Notes: a model not told the origin generated them from the letters alone. 64,000 nucleotides of DNA from an uncultured Cohaesibacter sp. (GCF_963664735.1 NZ_OY761553.1:4647001-4711000), one strand, 5' to 3'. Positions 8,903 through 19,435 are shown, counted from the first letter of the stretch. Made by a program: numbers and translations.

Positions 8903-9154
8903 TCAGCCTCCGGTCATTGGAGGAAAAAACGCGATTTCCACGGCGTCACCGATAGGGTCGATGTCTTCTGCGTGAAACTGATCCAGAGCGACCCTTATCG
9001 TTTCTGTCTCGGCGAAAGCGAGCGCGTATCCATCGCCTCGGCTTTTTTGCCAAGCCAACAGGTCCGCAACCGTATTGATGGTTTCCGGCAAATCAACCTG
9101 TTCTTCATCAATGCCGATATGCTCTCTCAACCAAGCGAAATAGATAAGTCTCAT
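8903..9154 (-). CDS. moaD: Molybdopterin synthase sulfur-carrier subunit
   Basis: The 83-residue ubiquitin-fold protein ends in the required Gly-Gly (FFPPMTGG), which is adenylated and thiocarboxylated to carry sulfur into MoaE. Its N-terminus MRLIYFAWLREHIG is typical of MoaD. I start at the ATG at 9154; an upstream in-frame extension to 9214 has no family match. It lies between pgsA and moaE. Confidence 0.93.
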   Translation of the reverse strand: MRLIYFAWLREHIGIDEEQVDLPETINTVADLLAWQKSRGDGYALAFAETETIRVALDQFHAEDIDPIGDAVEIAFFPPMTGG

Positions 9155-9243
9155 GGCGAGGCTTCCTGTTTTGTTGAGGTCTATTGACCTTGTGAGGCGT
9201 GAACGCCAGCCCAAAACGAAAATCGCTTTGGTTGGGAGCTTTA

Positions 9244-9819
9244 TCAGTCTTCAAGCAAATATTTCAGGCCCGCGCGGAAATAGTCGTAACCGGTGTAAAG
9301 GGTTAGCAGGGCGGAAACCCAGAGCAAGGCAAGTCCCAGATCTGACACATAAATCCAAATCTTGTCGCCAGCAGGGCCGGCGAGCAAAAAGCCTATGGCG
9401 ACGAGCTGTGCGGTGGTCTTCCATTTTGCCAGTCTGGTTACAGGCACACTGACTTGTAGGCTCGCCAAAAATTCGCGAAGGCCGGAAACGAGTATTTCGC
9501 GGCACAAGATGATGACGCCAGCCCAGATTTGCCAGCCCGCTAGAGTATGGTCATTTGTGAGCATCAAAATGCTGACAGATACCAACAGCTTGTCTGCAAT
9601 CGGGTCGAGCATGCGACCAAGAGCAGACTGCAGATTCCAGCGGCGGGCGAGATATCCATCCAGAAAATCAGTGATTGCCGCTGCGCTGAAAAGCCCCAAA
9701 GCAGTCCATCTGGCCCAATCATGGGTTGGCCAAAGCATGCATACAACAATTGCCGGAACAGCTACAATCCGGGCGATTGTCAAGATGTTCGGTATATTGA
9801 AGGTTTTTGAGCCGGACAT
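9244..9819 (-). CDS. pgsA: CDP-diacylglycerol--glycerol-3-phosphate 3-phosphatidyltransferase
   Basis: PgsA makes phosphatidylglycerol phosphate, the committed step of anionic phospholipid synthesis, in the inner membrane. The 191-residue protein carries the CDP-alcohol phosphotransferase motif DFLDGYLARR followed by G-x3-D-x3-D (GRMLDPIADK), the N-terminal NIPNILTIARI, and several membrane segments. Its product phosphatidylglycerol is also the substrate of Lgt, encoded at the left edge. It lies 104 bases after uvrC. Confidence 0.95.
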   Translation of the reverse strand: MSGSKTFNIPNILTIARIVAVPAIVVCMLWPTHDWARWTALGLFSAAAITDFLDGYLARRWNLQSALGRMLDPIADKLLVSVSILMLTNDHTLAGWQIWAGVIILCREILVSGLREFLASLQVSVPVTRLAKWKTTAQLVAIGFLLAGPAGDKIWIYVSDLGLALLWVSALLTLYTGYDYFRAGLKYLLED

Positions 9820-9923
9820 AACAAGCGCCTTCCTTCTTGGACTGTTCCTAAGGGGATTATCTCGTTTCTTTCAAAGCACGTCCAATGCATTCTCGTCAAT
9901 GCGGCTAACCGCTTGATCCGCAG

Positions 9924-11906
9924 TCAGTTGCTATCTTCATGAAAATAGGCGTGAATATTTTGTGCCATTTGTTCAGAAATGCCTTCTACTGCCCGTAGAT
10001 CTGACAAAGCAGCGCTGCGAACTGCTTTTGCTGTTCCAAAATGGTGGAGCAGGGCGCGCTTGCGTGCTGGGCCAATGCCCGGAATGTCTTCAAGCCCTGT
10101 TTGGGAGATCGCTTTTGAGCGACGCGCGCGGTGGGTTCCTATGGCAAAGCGGTGGGCTTCGTCTCTAAGGCGCTGAATGAAATAGAGCACAGGGTCGCGC
10201 AAGGGGAGCATGAAGCTTTCCTTGCCGGGAATAAAGAAATGCTCTCGGCCAGCATCGCGATCGGGCCCTTTTGCAACGCCTACAATGGGCAGGTCGTGTA
10301 CGCCGAGATCGGCCAGAATTTCCCGAACGGCATTCATTTGCCCAAGGCCACCGTCGATGAGCAGTAAATCCGGCCAGGAGGGATCGGGCACATGACCGTT
10401 CTTTTCCTCGTTGCGCGCTTCGGCCGCTTCGCTGGTGGAGGGACGAGGGCCATTCTCCTTGAGGAGACGGGAAAACCGTCGCTGAAGCACTTCTCGCATC
10501 ATGCCAAAGTCATCGCCCGGAGTGATGTCCTGAGACTTGATGTTGAATTTGCGATACTGGTTCTTCATGAAGCCTTCAGGCCCGGCGACGATCATGCCGC
10601 CGACGGCATTCGTGCCCTGAATATGGCTGTTATCATAGACTTCGATGCGATTTGGTCGGCCTGCCAATCCAAAGACTTCGGCCACGCCATCCAGCAAACG
10701 GGCTTGACTGGAGGTCTCGGCAAGCCGCCGTCCAAGCGCGTCCTTCGCATTTGTCAGAGCGTGGTCGACCAGCTCCTTTTTTTCGCCGCGCTGAGGCACG
10801 ATGACGGCAACCTTGTTGTCTGATTTGCTGCTTAGGGCTTGGGCGATCAGATCTTGATCTTCGACGGTATGAGAAAGCAGGACAAGCCGCGGGCAGGGCT
10901 TGTTGTCGTAGAACTGAGCGAGGAAAGAGCCGAGGACTTCTGCTTCATCCTGTGTCTTGTCAGCCTTGGGGAAGTAGGCCCGGTTGCCCCAGTTCTGGCC
11001 CGTGCGGAAGAAGAAGACCTGTATACAGGTTTGGCCCCCTTCTTGATGGCAGGCAAACACATCTGCTTCTTCCGTATTTTGCGGATTGATGCCTTGATGA
11101 GACTGAATGTGGCTAAGGGCAGCCAGACGATCCCTGTAGACTGCGGCGCGTTCAAAGTCCAGTTGCTCGGATGCCTGTTGCATACGGTCGGACATTTCCT
11201 TGCGCACGGTCTGGCTTTTGCCCGTCAAAAACAGGTGCGCTTCCTTGACGAGTGCGGCATAGTCCTGAATGGAAATCTCTCCGGTGCAGGGAGCGGCGCA
11301 ACGCTTTATTTGATGTAGCAGGCAGGGGCGGGTGCGGCTTTCATAGACGGAATCCGTGCAGGTGCGCAGAAGGAAAGCCTTTTGCAACGCATTGATGGTG
11401 TTGTTTACAGCTCCTGCTGAGGCAAAGGGGCCGTAATATTTAGCCTTGCGCTTCCTTGCGCCGCGATGTTTGGCGATCTGAGGCGCTTTGTGGTCTTCTC
11501 CTATGAGGATATAGGGGAAACTCTTGTCATCGCGCAGCAGCACGTTGAAGCGGGGCCGAAGGCGCTTGATAAGGTTTGCTTCAAGCAGCAGCGCTTCGGT
11601 TTCGGTGGCGGTCGTGACAAATTCCATGCTGCGGGTCAGCTGGATCATGCGCAAAATGCGGTTTGTCTGGTTGCCATGGCGGGAGTAATTGGTAACGCGC
11701 TTCTTGAGATTCTTTGCCTTGCCGACATAGAGAACGTCGCCGTTGCCGTTCAACATGCGATAGACGCCGGGACTGTTCGGCAGGCGACGGACAAAATCTC
11801 CAATGACCTCGAAACCGTTTTGGGGCACAGAATCTTCGTCCGCTTCTGTCAAAGCTGACGGTGCTTCCGCATCATCGGTCGGATCTGTCGTTGTCTCTTC
11901 ACTCAT
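9924..11906 (-). CDS. uvrC: Excinuclease ABC subunit C
   Basis: UvrC makes both incisions in nucleotide excision repair after UvrAB loads on damage. The 660-residue protein has the GIY-YIG nuclease near residue 45 ([24 protein letters not shown]), a UVR motif ([14 protein letters not shown]), the RNase H-like second nuclease ([29 protein letters not shown]) and a C-terminal helix-hairpin-helix region ([16 protein letters not shown]). I start at the ATG at 11906; the frame continues to 11984 without similarity. The acidic N-terminal 30 residues are an extension over the usual family start. UvrB is encoded at 20147. Confidence 0.95.
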   Translation of the reverse strand: MSEETTTDPTDDAEAPSALTEADEDSVPQNGFEVIGDFVRRLPNSPGVYRMLNGNGDVLYVGKAKNLKKRVTNYSRHGNQTNRILRMIQLTRSMEFVTTATETEALLLEANLIKRLRPRFNVLLRDDKSFPYILIGEDHKAPQIAKHRGARKRKAKYYGPFASAGAVNNTINALQKAFLLRTCTDSVYESRTRPCLLHQIKRCAAPCTGEISIQDYAALVKEAHLFLTGKSQTVRKEMSDRMQQASEQLDFERAAVYRDRLAALSHIQSHQGINPQNTEEADVFACHQEGGQTCIQVFFFRTGQNWGNRAYFPKADKTQDEAEVLGSFLAQFYDNKPCPRLVLLSHTVEDQDLIAQALSSKSDNKVAVIVPQRGEKKELVDHALTNAKDALGRRLAETSSQARLLDGVAEVFGLAGRPNRIEVYDNSHIQGTNAVGGMIVAGPEGFMKNQYRKFNIKSQDITPGDDFGMMREVLQRRFSRLLKENGPRPSTSEAAEARNEEKNGHVPDPSWPDLLLIDGGLGQMNAVREILADLGVHDLPIVGVAKGPDRDAGREHFFIPGKESFMLPLRDPVLYFIQRLRDEAHRFAIGTHRARRSKAISQTGLEDIPGIGPARKRALLHHFGTAKAVRSAALSDLRAVEGISEQMAQNIHAYFHEDSN

Positions 11907-12019
11907 GGTCTTCGTTGGCCTGATGGAATTGCCGTTTCGTTTATTGTGGCATCTTACAGGCCATGACTCGGTTGGAAAAGTCAATTCAGTGACGGTTGAA
12001 GCCCTAGCGAGGAAAGCGG

Positions 12020-12970
12020 TCAGCTGATGATAAATGCGAGGCCGATATAAACCAAATAGAGAATTACCATCAATGCCCCTCCCAGTCTGGTGAGCGGCAT
12101 CTTGAAGATTGTGAAGAGCAGCATCAGCATTGCTGTCGCCATCATGAACAACAGGTCTTGTCCGATAACTCTTTCAGGCACTTCAATCGGAATGATGGTT
12201 GCTGTTAACCCCATGATGGCCAGAATGTTGAAAATGTTGGAGCCAATAACATTGCCGAAGGCCATGGCACCCTGATTGCGAATTGCTGCAACAAGTGTTG
12301 TGGCAAGCTCGGGTAAAGACGTGCCCAGAGCGACGACTGTCAAGCCGATTACGGCTTCTGAAACGCCCCAGGTTCTGGCTATCGAGGTTGCGCCTTCGAT
12401 GGTCATATGCCCGCCAAGAGGCAAACCGATCAAGCCAATGATGACAAAAGCGATAGCAACACCAAGATTGGAGGGGGCTTCCTCCAGAAGGTCGTCGTCC
12501 ATCAAGGTGCTGGGTTCACCGCGTTGTTTGCGAGACGTCCAGACTGTCCAGGTGAGGAAGAAAACGAGCAAGGCAAGGAGAATGATGCCAGACGTGATAT
12601 CAAGCACGCCCTGCAGACAAAGTGCTGAAAACACGATGGAAATGGCGATCATGAACACGGTGCTGGAGCGTGTGCCGCTCTCTGAGCATTGTGTCGGTCG
12701 GATGAGTGCAGGCAGGCCGAGAACCAACAGAATATTGGTGATGTTGGAGCCCACAACGTTACCGATTGCGATGCCTCCGAGCCCTTTGAAGGCAGCATCC
12801 ATGGAGATGATCAGCTCAGGTGCCGAGGTGCCGAAAGAGACAATGGTCAAGCCGATGATCAGCGGAGGAATGCTAAGCCGTGTTGCCAGGGTTATGGCGC
12901 CACGGACAAGTAGGTCACCTGCAACAAGGAGCAGGATCAGACCTCCAACTAGGTACAGGTACATCATCAT
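12020..12970 (-). CDS. Calcium/sodium antiporter, CaCA family
   Basis: The 316-residue inner-membrane protein has the two inverted alpha repeats of the Ca2+:cation antiporter family: [15 protein letters not shown] with [11 protein letters not shown] in the first half and [15 protein letters not shown] with [11 protein letters not shown] in the second. About ten membrane segments are predicted by eye. It is of the YrbG type. Three ATGs are in tandem at the start (12970, 12967, 12964) and no clear ribosome site decides between them. Confidence 0.88.
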   Translation of the reverse strand: MMMYLYLVGGLILLLVAGDLLVRGAITLATRLSIPPLIIGLTIVSFGTSAPELIISMDAAFKGLGGIAIGNVVGSNITNILLVLGLPALIRPTQCSESGTRSSTVFMIAISIVFSALCLQGVLDITSGIILLALLVFFLTWTVWTSRKQRGEPSTLMDDDLLEEAPSNLGVAIAFVIIGLIGLPLGGHMTIEGATSIARTWGVSEAVIGLTVVALGTSLPELATTLVAAIRNQGAMAFGNVIGSNIFNILAIMGLTATIIPIEVPERVIGQDLLFMMATAMLMLLFTIFKMPLTRLGGALMVILYLVYIGLAFIIS

Positions 12971-13370
12971 GAGTTGGGCTAAATCCGTTTATTATTGTCT
13001 ATTTGGCCGAAGGATTTTCTTAGGTGTAGTGACTTGTCTGAACTATATAAGAAGGGAAACTGCCTATTTAAAGATTTGAAGTTTATTTATTTTCGCAAAT
13101 TTTTTGTACTGTTTCGAAAATTAGCTGCGTTTTTTGGTTGCTTCTATCCAGTTCTGTTTCCTTGTCCTTGTGTTCCGAGAAATGTTGGGGCGGGTCGTCT
13201 GGCTGCTGGTGCGCCAATTTACCTTGCTCTGCCCATGTCTCCCTCATAGAATAGAGAAACAAAGCCGTTTCTGCTTTTCTAAAAAAGGTCTTTACCGAAG
13301 TTCTTCGGATTTTTGATGCGCTTCTCGGCCGACACTCTATTTTCTCTCATTTTCAAAGGATGTGTGCCTC
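12971..13370. other. 400-base gap with no recognised gene
   Basis: The gap lies between the divergent CaCA antiporter and glutathione transferase genes. It is T-rich in places and holds a small CCGAAG/CTTCGG hairpin (13295-13308) followed by ATTTTTG. I see no convincing coding sequence; it probably holds the two promoters. Confidence 0.5.
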
Positions 13371-13982
13371 ATGATGATCTTGCGTTCATCTTCAACATCA
13401 CCTTTCGTTCGAAAGGTGATGATCGCTGCGAAGCTGCTCGGACTTTTCGAGGCCATTCATCTGCAAGACGTCAATTTGCAGAATCCATCGGAAGATTTGC
13501 CCCTTCAGAATCCCTTGGGGAAAATACCGGCTCTGATCTTGGAAACCGGGGAGGTGATTTTTGACTCTGCTGTCATCGTTGACGCGCTTGATCTAATGGC
13601 AGGGGGGAACCGCCTTATCCCAACCGATCCCGAGCCGCGCAGACGAGCGCTCACACTGCAAGCTCTTTGTGACGGAGTGCTTGAGGCGAGCGTTTTGCTG
13701 GTTGCCGAACAGAGGTTTCGATCAGAAGATATGCGCAGTGAGCAATGGATGACCTTGCAAGCGGGAAAGGTCGCGCGCGCTCTGGCTCATCTGGAGGCAA
13801 TGGTTCCCGGTTTCGATCAATCGCTTGATGTCGGCAAAATTACTCTCGCCTGCGCTTTGGCTTATCGCGATCTGCGTTTCCCAAGTGAAGACTGGCGTTC
13901 GGCGCATCCCAATCTGGCTCAATGGCTTGTCGAGTTTGACAAGACCGTACCAGCTTTTGCCGAAACCGCTTTCAAGGCTTGA
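13371..13982 (+). CDS. Glutathione S-transferase family protein
   Basis: The 203-residue protein has an N-terminal thioredoxin-like domain with the active-site Ser segment SSTSPFVRKVMI, the cis-Pro GKIPALIL, and the glutathione-binding ES-like FDSAVIVDAL, then an all-helical C-terminal domain ending YRDLRFPSEDWRSAHPNL. I start at the ATG pair at 13371 because AAAGGA lies nine bases upstream; an ATG at 13362 would sit on top of it. Substrate unknown. Confidence 0.85.
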   Translation: MMILRSSSTSPFVRKVMIAAKLLGLFEAIHLQDVNLQNPSEDLPLQNPLGKIPALILETGEVIFDSAVIVDALDLMAGGNRLIPTDPEPRRRALTLQALCDGVLEASVLLVAEQRFRSEDMRSEQWMTLQAGKVARALAHLEAMVPGFDQSLDVGKITLACALAYRDLRFPSEDWRSAHPNLAQWLVEFDKTVPAFAETAFKA

Positions 13983-14054
13983 GGCCGAATGGACAAGAAA
14001 ATGGCCCGCACCTGCCGATGCGAGCCATCAAAATCTGAGAATTTCAACAAAGGC

Positions 14055-14453
14055 TTAGCGCAGTGACCGGCAATATGCGCCGTAAATGCGCCATGGATCT
14101 CGGCCCAGAATGCATGCTTCTACATTATAGCCGTATCCAACAAAGCCAGCTTTGGCTTCAATCAGATAGTAGATTGTTTTCTTATCGCCTTGCGAGGTGT
14201 AACCTGTTGCGTGACAGTAGCGGCGAGGAAAATAGGGTTCGTTGATTTCCAGGGTTTTCGAGTGGCGGATATGGTCAATCGAAATCACCGGGTCGCCTGA
14301 ACGGATCACCTTCATCTCGGCGATAGAGAGCTTGTTGTTCACGCGAGAGAGAACGCCTGCGCCGTCGCATTCTGGCAATGTCGTTGCAGAGGCTGTTCCT
14401 GCAAGCGCCGAAAGCAAAAAGGCGCCCGCCATTTTGGCAAATAGATTTTTCAT
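14055..14453 (-). CDS. Small secreted protein of unknown function
   Basis: I do not recognise this 132-residue protein. It has a clear signal peptide (MKNLFAKMAGAFLLSALAGTASA) and a mature part of about 109 residues with four cysteines (CDGAG, RYCHATGY, EACILG, AYCRSLR), which could form two disulfides in the periplasm. The start follows a GGAGCC upstream. It ends 72 bases from the convergent glutathione transferase gene. Confidence 0.6.
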   Translation of the reverse strand: MKNLFAKMAGAFLLSALAGTASATTLPECDGAGVLSRVNNKLSIAEMKVIRSGDPVISIDHIRHSKTLEINEPYFPRRYCHATGYTSQGDKKTIYYLIEAKAGFVGYGYNVEACILGRDPWRIYGAYCRSLR

Positions 14454-14739
14454 TTAATCGGCTCCTTAAGTCCGGATATCCCGCAGATACGGGCAGGGAC
14501 CGGGTGAAAAGTTAATTGGCGATTTTAAAACATCGACCAAGTGAGCGCTGGTGCGTCGGGTCTATGCATAAAATCAGAATCTGACAATGAGGTAACAGTC
14601 ACAATGTTCCCGTTTCCCGCGAATCCGTCAAGGCGCAAAATGGCTAGAATGGACTTTCGGTGTCTGGCTTCTCGTGTTTTCGCCGACGAAATAGCAATTG
14701 CGGCATAAGAAGCCCGTTTGTCTGACTGTGGCGGAAAAA

Positions 14740-15414
14740 TTAGCGTGTTGCCAGAATGCGCAATCTGTCTTTCGAGTTACATCTTCCCTTCAACGCAGAT
14801 TGGCTACAGCGACGCGGAGCGCCTGCTTTGTTCAGGCATAGGCGCACTTCATGCAGTTTCTGCCGTTTGCAGGTTACGAAGAGGCTGTCTTTGGGTAAAG
14901 CCGGGTTGACATCGTAAAATGCGCGTTCGATCTGCTTTGCCGTCATGAGCAGCGGACGGTCAAGTTGCTCGATGGTTTCGGGTTTTTGGAGCTTCTTGAA
15001 GCTTTTTACTGCGAGGCGGAAATAGTCCAGTGGTTTGAGGCCACTGCAGGTTCCATGCTTGTCCCATTCATGATGGATAAGGCTTTTGCTGGGGGAAAAT
15101 TTCAGCATCTGGTCAACCAGCTTGGGTGATGGGTCGCGGAAACTGGTTGGGCACCGATCAGGGTAGCCCTTCTCATATTGTGGCCAAAGACCATGAATGA
15201 CAAAGCCATAGGAGCGTTCTGAGAAACACTGCAACTGATCCCTGCTCCGCTGCGCCTCATCAGCACAATAGGTGGGTGACCATGACAGGGTCAGGACGTA
15301 ATAATCAAAGTCTCCGGCCCTGTCAGCCAGAGCGCGTTGTCCTGTAATGGTGAGAGCGGTTAGCAGCACAGCTAGTGCAAAAACAGTCTTCTGAATTTCG
15401 CCTATGAGTGGCAT
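14740..15414 (-). CDS. Ribonuclease T2 family protein
   Basis: The 224-residue protein is an RNase T2: it has both catalytic blocks, GFVIHGLWPQYEKG (CAS I) and IHHEWDKHGTCSG (CAS II), with the three active-site histidines, plus the conserved LTLSWSPTYC. A signal peptide (about residues 1-30, ending in GQRALA) directs it to the periplasm, where T2 enzymes degrade RNA without base specificity. I start at the ATG at 15414, which has GGAG at correct spacing; the frame stays open upstream into rlmJ. The gene follows rlmJ by 34 bases. Confidence 0.9.
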   Translation of the reverse strand: MPLIGEIQKTVFALAVLLTALTITGQRALADRAGDFDYYVLTLSWSPTYCADEAQRSRDQLQCFSERSYGFVIHGLWPQYEKGYPDRCPTSFRDPSPKLVDQMLKFSPSKSLIHHEWDKHGTCSGLKPLDYFRLAVKSFKKLQKPETIEQLDRPLLMTAKQIERAFYDVNPALPKDSLFVTCKRQKLHEVRLCLNKAGAPRRCSQSALKGRCNSKDRLRILATR

Positions 15415-15448
15415 TTCTTGCTCCATTTCAGTCGCGTCAGCGAGGACT

Positions 15449-16318
15449 TTATTGTGCTGGGCTAATCCACTCCAGACTTGATCTTCGCGCATCCTGCCCG
15501 AAGACATTTGCGAGGAATGGCAAAAGCTGCTTCAGCTCGTCGTGCAATGTGTAGGGCGGGTTGATGATGAACAGGCCGGTTCCGTTCAGTCTTTTGGCTG
15601 TGTCCAGCTTGTGAATGATCAATTCGGCCCTGAGTACATTTTCGATGCCGGAATTGGCCAAAATCTCGGCGGCATCATCCACATCTCTGCGGGCCTTGAT
15701 GGGATACCAAAGGCAATAGATGCCGGTTGCCCACCGTCGGTAGCCTTGCAGAAATGCGTCGACCATGCGGACATATTCGTCTGGTTCTTCGAATGGCGGA
15801 TCAACCAACACCATGCCGCGGCGTTCCTTGGGAGGCAAGTCTGCACGCAGGGCCTGCCAGCCGTCATCCTGCCGCACGTGCAATTGCCGGTTTCTGCCCA
15901 TAGTGTACATCAGGGTTTCCGCATCTGCAGGGTGCTTCTCAATGAACAAGGCCCGGTCAATTGGGCGCGCCATCTGTTCCACGAGTTTGGGTGAGCCGGG
16001 ATAGAGCCTCAAGCTGTTTTCTGTGTTTTCAGTAGGATTTAGGCGCTCAATGATGCTTAGATAATCGCTCAGGCTTGCATGAATGGCAGGGGGAATTGCT
16101 GCTTTGTCCATCGCCAGCAAGCGGCCTATGCCATTTTGCCATTCGCCGGTCTTCTGGGCTTCCTCGCTCGATAGGTCATATTGCCCGATGCCCGCATGGG
16201 TATCGAGGACGAAGTAGGCTTTGTCTTTCTTTTGCAGATACGACAGAATGCGCGTGAGGATGATGTGTTTGAGGCAATCTGCAAAATTGCCTGCGTGATA
16301 GATGTGACGGTAGTTCAT
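15449..16318 (-). CDS. rlmJ: 23S rRNA (adenine(2030)-N6)-methyltransferase
   Basis: RlmJ methylates A2030 of 23S rRNA using S-adenosylmethionine. The 289-residue protein begins MNYRHIYHAGNFADCLKH, the family N-terminus, and has the SAM and catalytic motifs DTHAGIGQYDL, VLVDPPFEE and FIINPPYTLHDEL. The ATG at 16318 is chosen because the family starts there; the frame is open to 16387. Confidence 0.92.
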   Translation of the reverse strand: MNYRHIYHAGNFADCLKHIILTRILSYLQKKDKAYFVLDTHAGIGQYDLSSEEAQKTGEWQNGIGRLLAMDKAAIPPAIHASLSDYLSIIERLNPTENTENSLRLYPGSPKLVEQMARPIDRALFIEKHPADAETLMYTMGRNRQLHVRQDDGWQALRADLPPKERRGMVLVDPPFEEPDEYVRMVDAFLQGYRRWATGIYCLWYPIKARRDVDDAAEILANSGIENVLRAELIIHKLDTAKRLNGTGLFIINPPYTLHDELKQLLPFLANVFGQDARRSSLEWISPAQ

Positions 16319-16448
16319 CGCGTGAGTGCCGATCAAATGGAAAAAGTTGACGCTGCTATGGATCACAACGGCGTTTCTGTCAAACACTGCTTTTTACAGG
16401 AGATGTTATTGCCTGCATGGGCATGTTAGCCAGCGTGCCTGAATTTCG

Positions 16449-17123
16449 CTATTTCTTGTCCGACTTGTCCTTTGAATCGTCTGGTTTTTGCTCCGCAATG
16501 CCAGAGGCTTTGCCCTTTTCCACCTCGTCAACAAAGGGATAGATGATCAAGTCCTTGTCACTTTCCTTTTCTTCGCAATCTCCAGAGAGGCCGATTTGGG
16601 CAATGTAGAAGCGACCATTCTGCCACGAATATATGCTATATTGTCGGCAAGAACTGGTGCTGCCTTGTTTGGGAAATTCGGAGCGCAGGAGTTTTTTACC
16701 TTCATCCCAAGTTGGCTTTTGCAGTTCTGTCGTTGCGTACCAGCCCAGTTTTGTATCCAGCTGCGGGAAGCTGATCAGATTGGCCCATTCGGCGCGACCA
16801 TCTTCTACCTGATAAATGCGATAGCTATCGCCATAAAGATTGCTGGCGCAAACCAGACCGTAGAAGGTCTGAACGCCCAGATGAATGATCAGGGCGCTTT
16901 CTGCCAGATCGCTGTCATCATATTCTGCCAGCCAACAGCCCATGGTGGCGCGATGATTATCAAGGATGTTCTGGGGAATTTCTTGCGCCTTGCCCTGAAT
17001 TGAAGCGCCTGTGATGAAAAGGCTTGCGAGTAAAATCATACGCCCGGATGCGCCAAACCTCCGCTTGGAAAGGCGGAGATTGTTGTCAATCGCTTGAACA
17101 AAACTCTTCAGTCCGGTTTGCAT
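16449..17123 (-). CDS. DUF1176-like envelope protein
   Basis: The 224-residue protein has an N-terminal membrane or signal segment (about residues 28-46, MILLASLFITGASIQGKA) after a basic stretch. The body resembles the DUF1176 pattern, a late SCRQYSIYSWQNGRFYIAQ block with a following cysteine, but I am not certain of the family. The last 30 residues are charged and Lys/Asp-rich. The start follows CAGGAGAAACAGAG. Function unknown. Confidence 0.6.
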   Translation of the reverse strand: MQTGLKSFVQAIDNNLRLSKRRFGASGRMILLASLFITGASIQGKAQEIPQNILDNHRATMGCWLAEYDDSDLAESALIIHLGVQTFYGLVCASNLYGDSYRIYQVEDGRAEWANLISFPQLDTKLGWYATTELQKPTWDEGKKLLRSEFPKQGSTSSCRQYSIYSWQNGRFYIAQIGLSGDCEEKESDKDLIIYPFVDEVEKGKASGIAEQKPDDSKDKSDKK

Positions 17124-17363
17124 CTCTGTTTCTCCTGACGCAGAAGGTCAATGTCAAACAAAATAGCTGACTCGCAGCCTATGGCCAAACGCCTTGTCTG
17201 ATTTCCTTTTTTCTCACTCCAATATTATTGGTCATAGTTGTTTTTAAGAAGCAAGTTTATCGTTCATGCTTGCTTTTACTGACAGGTGGTTTATGCAAGA
17301 AGCATTCGCGGCAGTCTTTTCTGTTGCTTTCCAGTTTTCCAAAAAACAAATAGGACCGGTTAT

Positions 17364-17999
17364 ATGAAAGTCGCCATTGTTCCCGTGACACCATTTCAGC
17401 AGAACTGCACCCTTATTTGGGATGAAGAAACGGGCAAAGGGGTTGTGATCGATCCGGGTGGCGATGTCGAAAAGATCATGCAGGTGCTTGAACATGAACA
17501 GATAACGGTTGAACGAATTCTGATCACCCATGGTCACTTTGACCATATCGGGGGAGCCGCCGAATTGCGTGACGCTCTGGACGTGGATGTTGAAGGCCCT
17601 CACGAAGCCGACCGAATGCTGATTGAGCGTGTTGCCGATCAGGCCTTGCAGTTTGGCGTTCCTGCGGCCAAGCCTTGCGAGCCGGATCGTTGGCTCAATG
17701 AGGGAGACGAGGTTGACATTGCCGGTATGAAATTCTCCGTTTTGCATTGTCCGGGGCATGCGCCAGGGCATGTGGTCTATTTCAGTGAAGAAGCTCGCTT
17801 TGCCATCGTTGGTGATGTGATTTTCAATGGTTCCATCGGCAGAACCGATTTGCCGGGCGGAGACTATGACACATTGATCGCCTCAATTCGTGACAAGCTT
17901 TTCCCGCTTGGTGACGATGTCGCCTTCATTTGCGGTCATGGAGATCACTCAACATTCGGTCAGGAAAGACAAAACAATCCGTTTTTACAAGGATTGTGA
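17364..17999 (+). CDS. MBL-fold metallo-hydrolase (glyoxalase II-like)
   Basis: The 211-residue protein is a metallo-beta-lactamase-fold hydrolase. It has the metal motif THGHFDHIGG, followed by HCPGHAPGHVVYF, GDVIFNGSIGRTDLPGG and a C-terminal CGHGDHSTFG, as in YcbL/glyoxalase II-like proteins. The usual substrates are thioesters, but the exact one cannot be read here. I start at the ATG at 17364 (MKVAIVPVTPFQQNCTLI); the frame is open to 17286 without similarity. Confidence 0.88.
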   Translation: MKVAIVPVTPFQQNCTLIWDEETGKGVVIDPGGDVEKIMQVLEHEQITVERILITHGHFDHIGGAAELRDALDVDVEGPHEADRMLIERVADQALQFGVPAAKPCEPDRWLNEGDEVDIAGMKFSVLHCPGHAPGHVVYFSEEARFAIVGDVIFNGSIGRTDLPGGDYDTLIASIRDKLFPLGDDVAFICGHGDHSTFGQERQNNPFLQGL

Positions 18000-18047
18000 T
18001 GTCAAAATCTGCAATGATAGAGGCCGTGTTGTTGCTGAATAGGGGGC

Positions 18048-18290
18048 ATGATGAGTGATATTTCCTTTTCTATCGAAGAAAAGTTTGAGCTGGTTAAAAT
18101 TCTTCAAGACTATTTCAGTGATGAACTCGGGCAGGAACTTGGGCGCTTTGATGCCGAGTTTTTGCTCGATCACATCGTCAAGCATTTCGGGCCTGTTTTT
18201 TATAACAAGGGTTTGCTGGATGCGCGTGCTTTGCTGGAGAGGCACATAGAAAGCTATAATGACGACTTGTACGGACTGGAGAAAGTTTGA
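18048..18290 (+). CDS. DUF2164 family protein
   Basis: This 80-residue protein matches the small DUF2164 family (helical, with YFSDELGQELGRFDAEFLLDHI and YNKGLLDAR). Function unknown. AGGGGG lies just upstream; a second ATG at 18051 is equally possible. It lies 48 bases after the MBL-fold gene and may be co-transcribed with it. Confidence 0.75.
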   Translation: MMSDISFSIEEKFELVKILQDYFSDELGQELGRFDAEFLLDHIVKHFGPVFYNKGLLDARALLERHIESYNDDLYGLEKV

Positions 18291-18418
18291 AAACGGTGAT
18301 TCCAACTTCAGTTCTTGTGGTGCTGTTGCATAAATACACTACGAAATTTTGCGAGTTGCTGTTACTTTGTCGCCTATCACGACGATTTCGATTCTTTTAA
18401 TCTTTTTGGGACAATGAA

Positions 18419-19435
18419 ATGAAACTCATATGGGTAATGTGTTTCGCATTTCTTGCTGGCTTGCTTTCACTTTCTGATCAATCCGCTTTTGCAAAGTCAA
18501 TTCAAGTGGTGCCTTCAGGGAATCGTCAGAAGGTTCAGCCCGAGATTCCAAATGGTTCGCAACTGCGCACCTCTGCACAAAAGACGTCGTTCGACAAGAA
18601 ATACGAAAAAGTTCGGGATCTGTTGCAGAAAGACAAGACGCTTCTTGCAAAAATCGAGAAAACGGCGCGGGTTTATTCGATTGATCCCATCCACATGATT
18701 GGTGCGATTGTCGGTGAGCACACTTACAACATCAACGTATTTGACTATTTGCAGACATATTATACCAAGGCGGCCATCTATTCGGGGATGGATTTGAAAT
18801 TTGCCTATGACGGGGAAGATATCGATACGTTCCTCAAGCGGCCGCAGTTTGAAGTTTGCGAAGACGAGACGGATTCCTACGAACTCTGGTCCTGTCGCCA
18901 AACTGTGTGGAAGAGCGACTTCATGGGCAAGACGGTCGATGGCAAGGCCTTCCCGAAAGATCGTTTCAGCAAGGTATTCTTTCAGCCCATCTATGCTGGG
19001 CAGACCTTTGGACTTGGACAAATCAGCCCTCTGACTGCACTCAAGCTTACCGATCTGGTGCATGAAAAATCCGGCATTTCAAAACTGAGCGAAACCGATG
19101 CGGCTCATGTTTACAATGCGATCATGAAACCCGATATTTCTCTTGCCTTCATGGCGGCAGTTATTCGCAAGTCGATTGATGACTATCGCACCATTGCTGG
19201 CGTTGATATTTCTGAAAATCCGGGCATTACCGCGACGCTCTACAATATCGGTAATTCCGACGAACATGCCAGAGAGCTGCGCGACAAAGCCAAAAAGACG
19301 GGGCGCGTTGTCTGGCCGAAAGAAAATTATTACGGCTGGCTCGTCAATGATAAAGCCGAGGAATTGGCTGAAATTCTCGATGATTCTCTGGACAAGGCAA
19401 AGAAACGCATTCGTCAGGCGAACGCGAGCCAGTGA
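18419..19435 (+). CDS. DUF1402 family secreted protein
   Basis: The 338-residue protein has a signal peptide (about residues 1-25, ending SAFA) and a body typical of the rhizobial DUF1402 family. The segment IDPIHMIGAIVGEHTYN with FGLGQISPLTALKL recalls lytic transglycosylase-like folds (GLGQI is a lysozyme-superfamily type motif), so a peptidoglycan-related role is plausible but only inferred. Two Cys pairs could form disulfides. It is convergent with the RlpA-like gene. Confidence 0.7.
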   Translation: MKLIWVMCFAFLAGLLSLSDQSAFAKSIQVVPSGNRQKVQPEIPNGSQLRTSAQKTSFDKKYEKVRDLLQKDKTLLAKIEKTARVYSIDPIHMIGAIVGEHTYNINVFDYLQTYYTKAAIYSGMDLKFAYDGEDIDTFLKRPQFEVCEDETDSYELWSCRQTVWKSDFMGKTVDGKAFPKDRFSKVFFQPIYAGQTFGLGQISPLTALKLTDLVHEKSGISKLSETDAAHVYNAIMKPDISLAFMAAVIRKSIDDYRTIAGVDISENPGITATLYNIGNSDEHARELRDKAKKTGRVVWPKENYYGWLVNDKAEELAEILDDSLDKAKKRIRQANASQ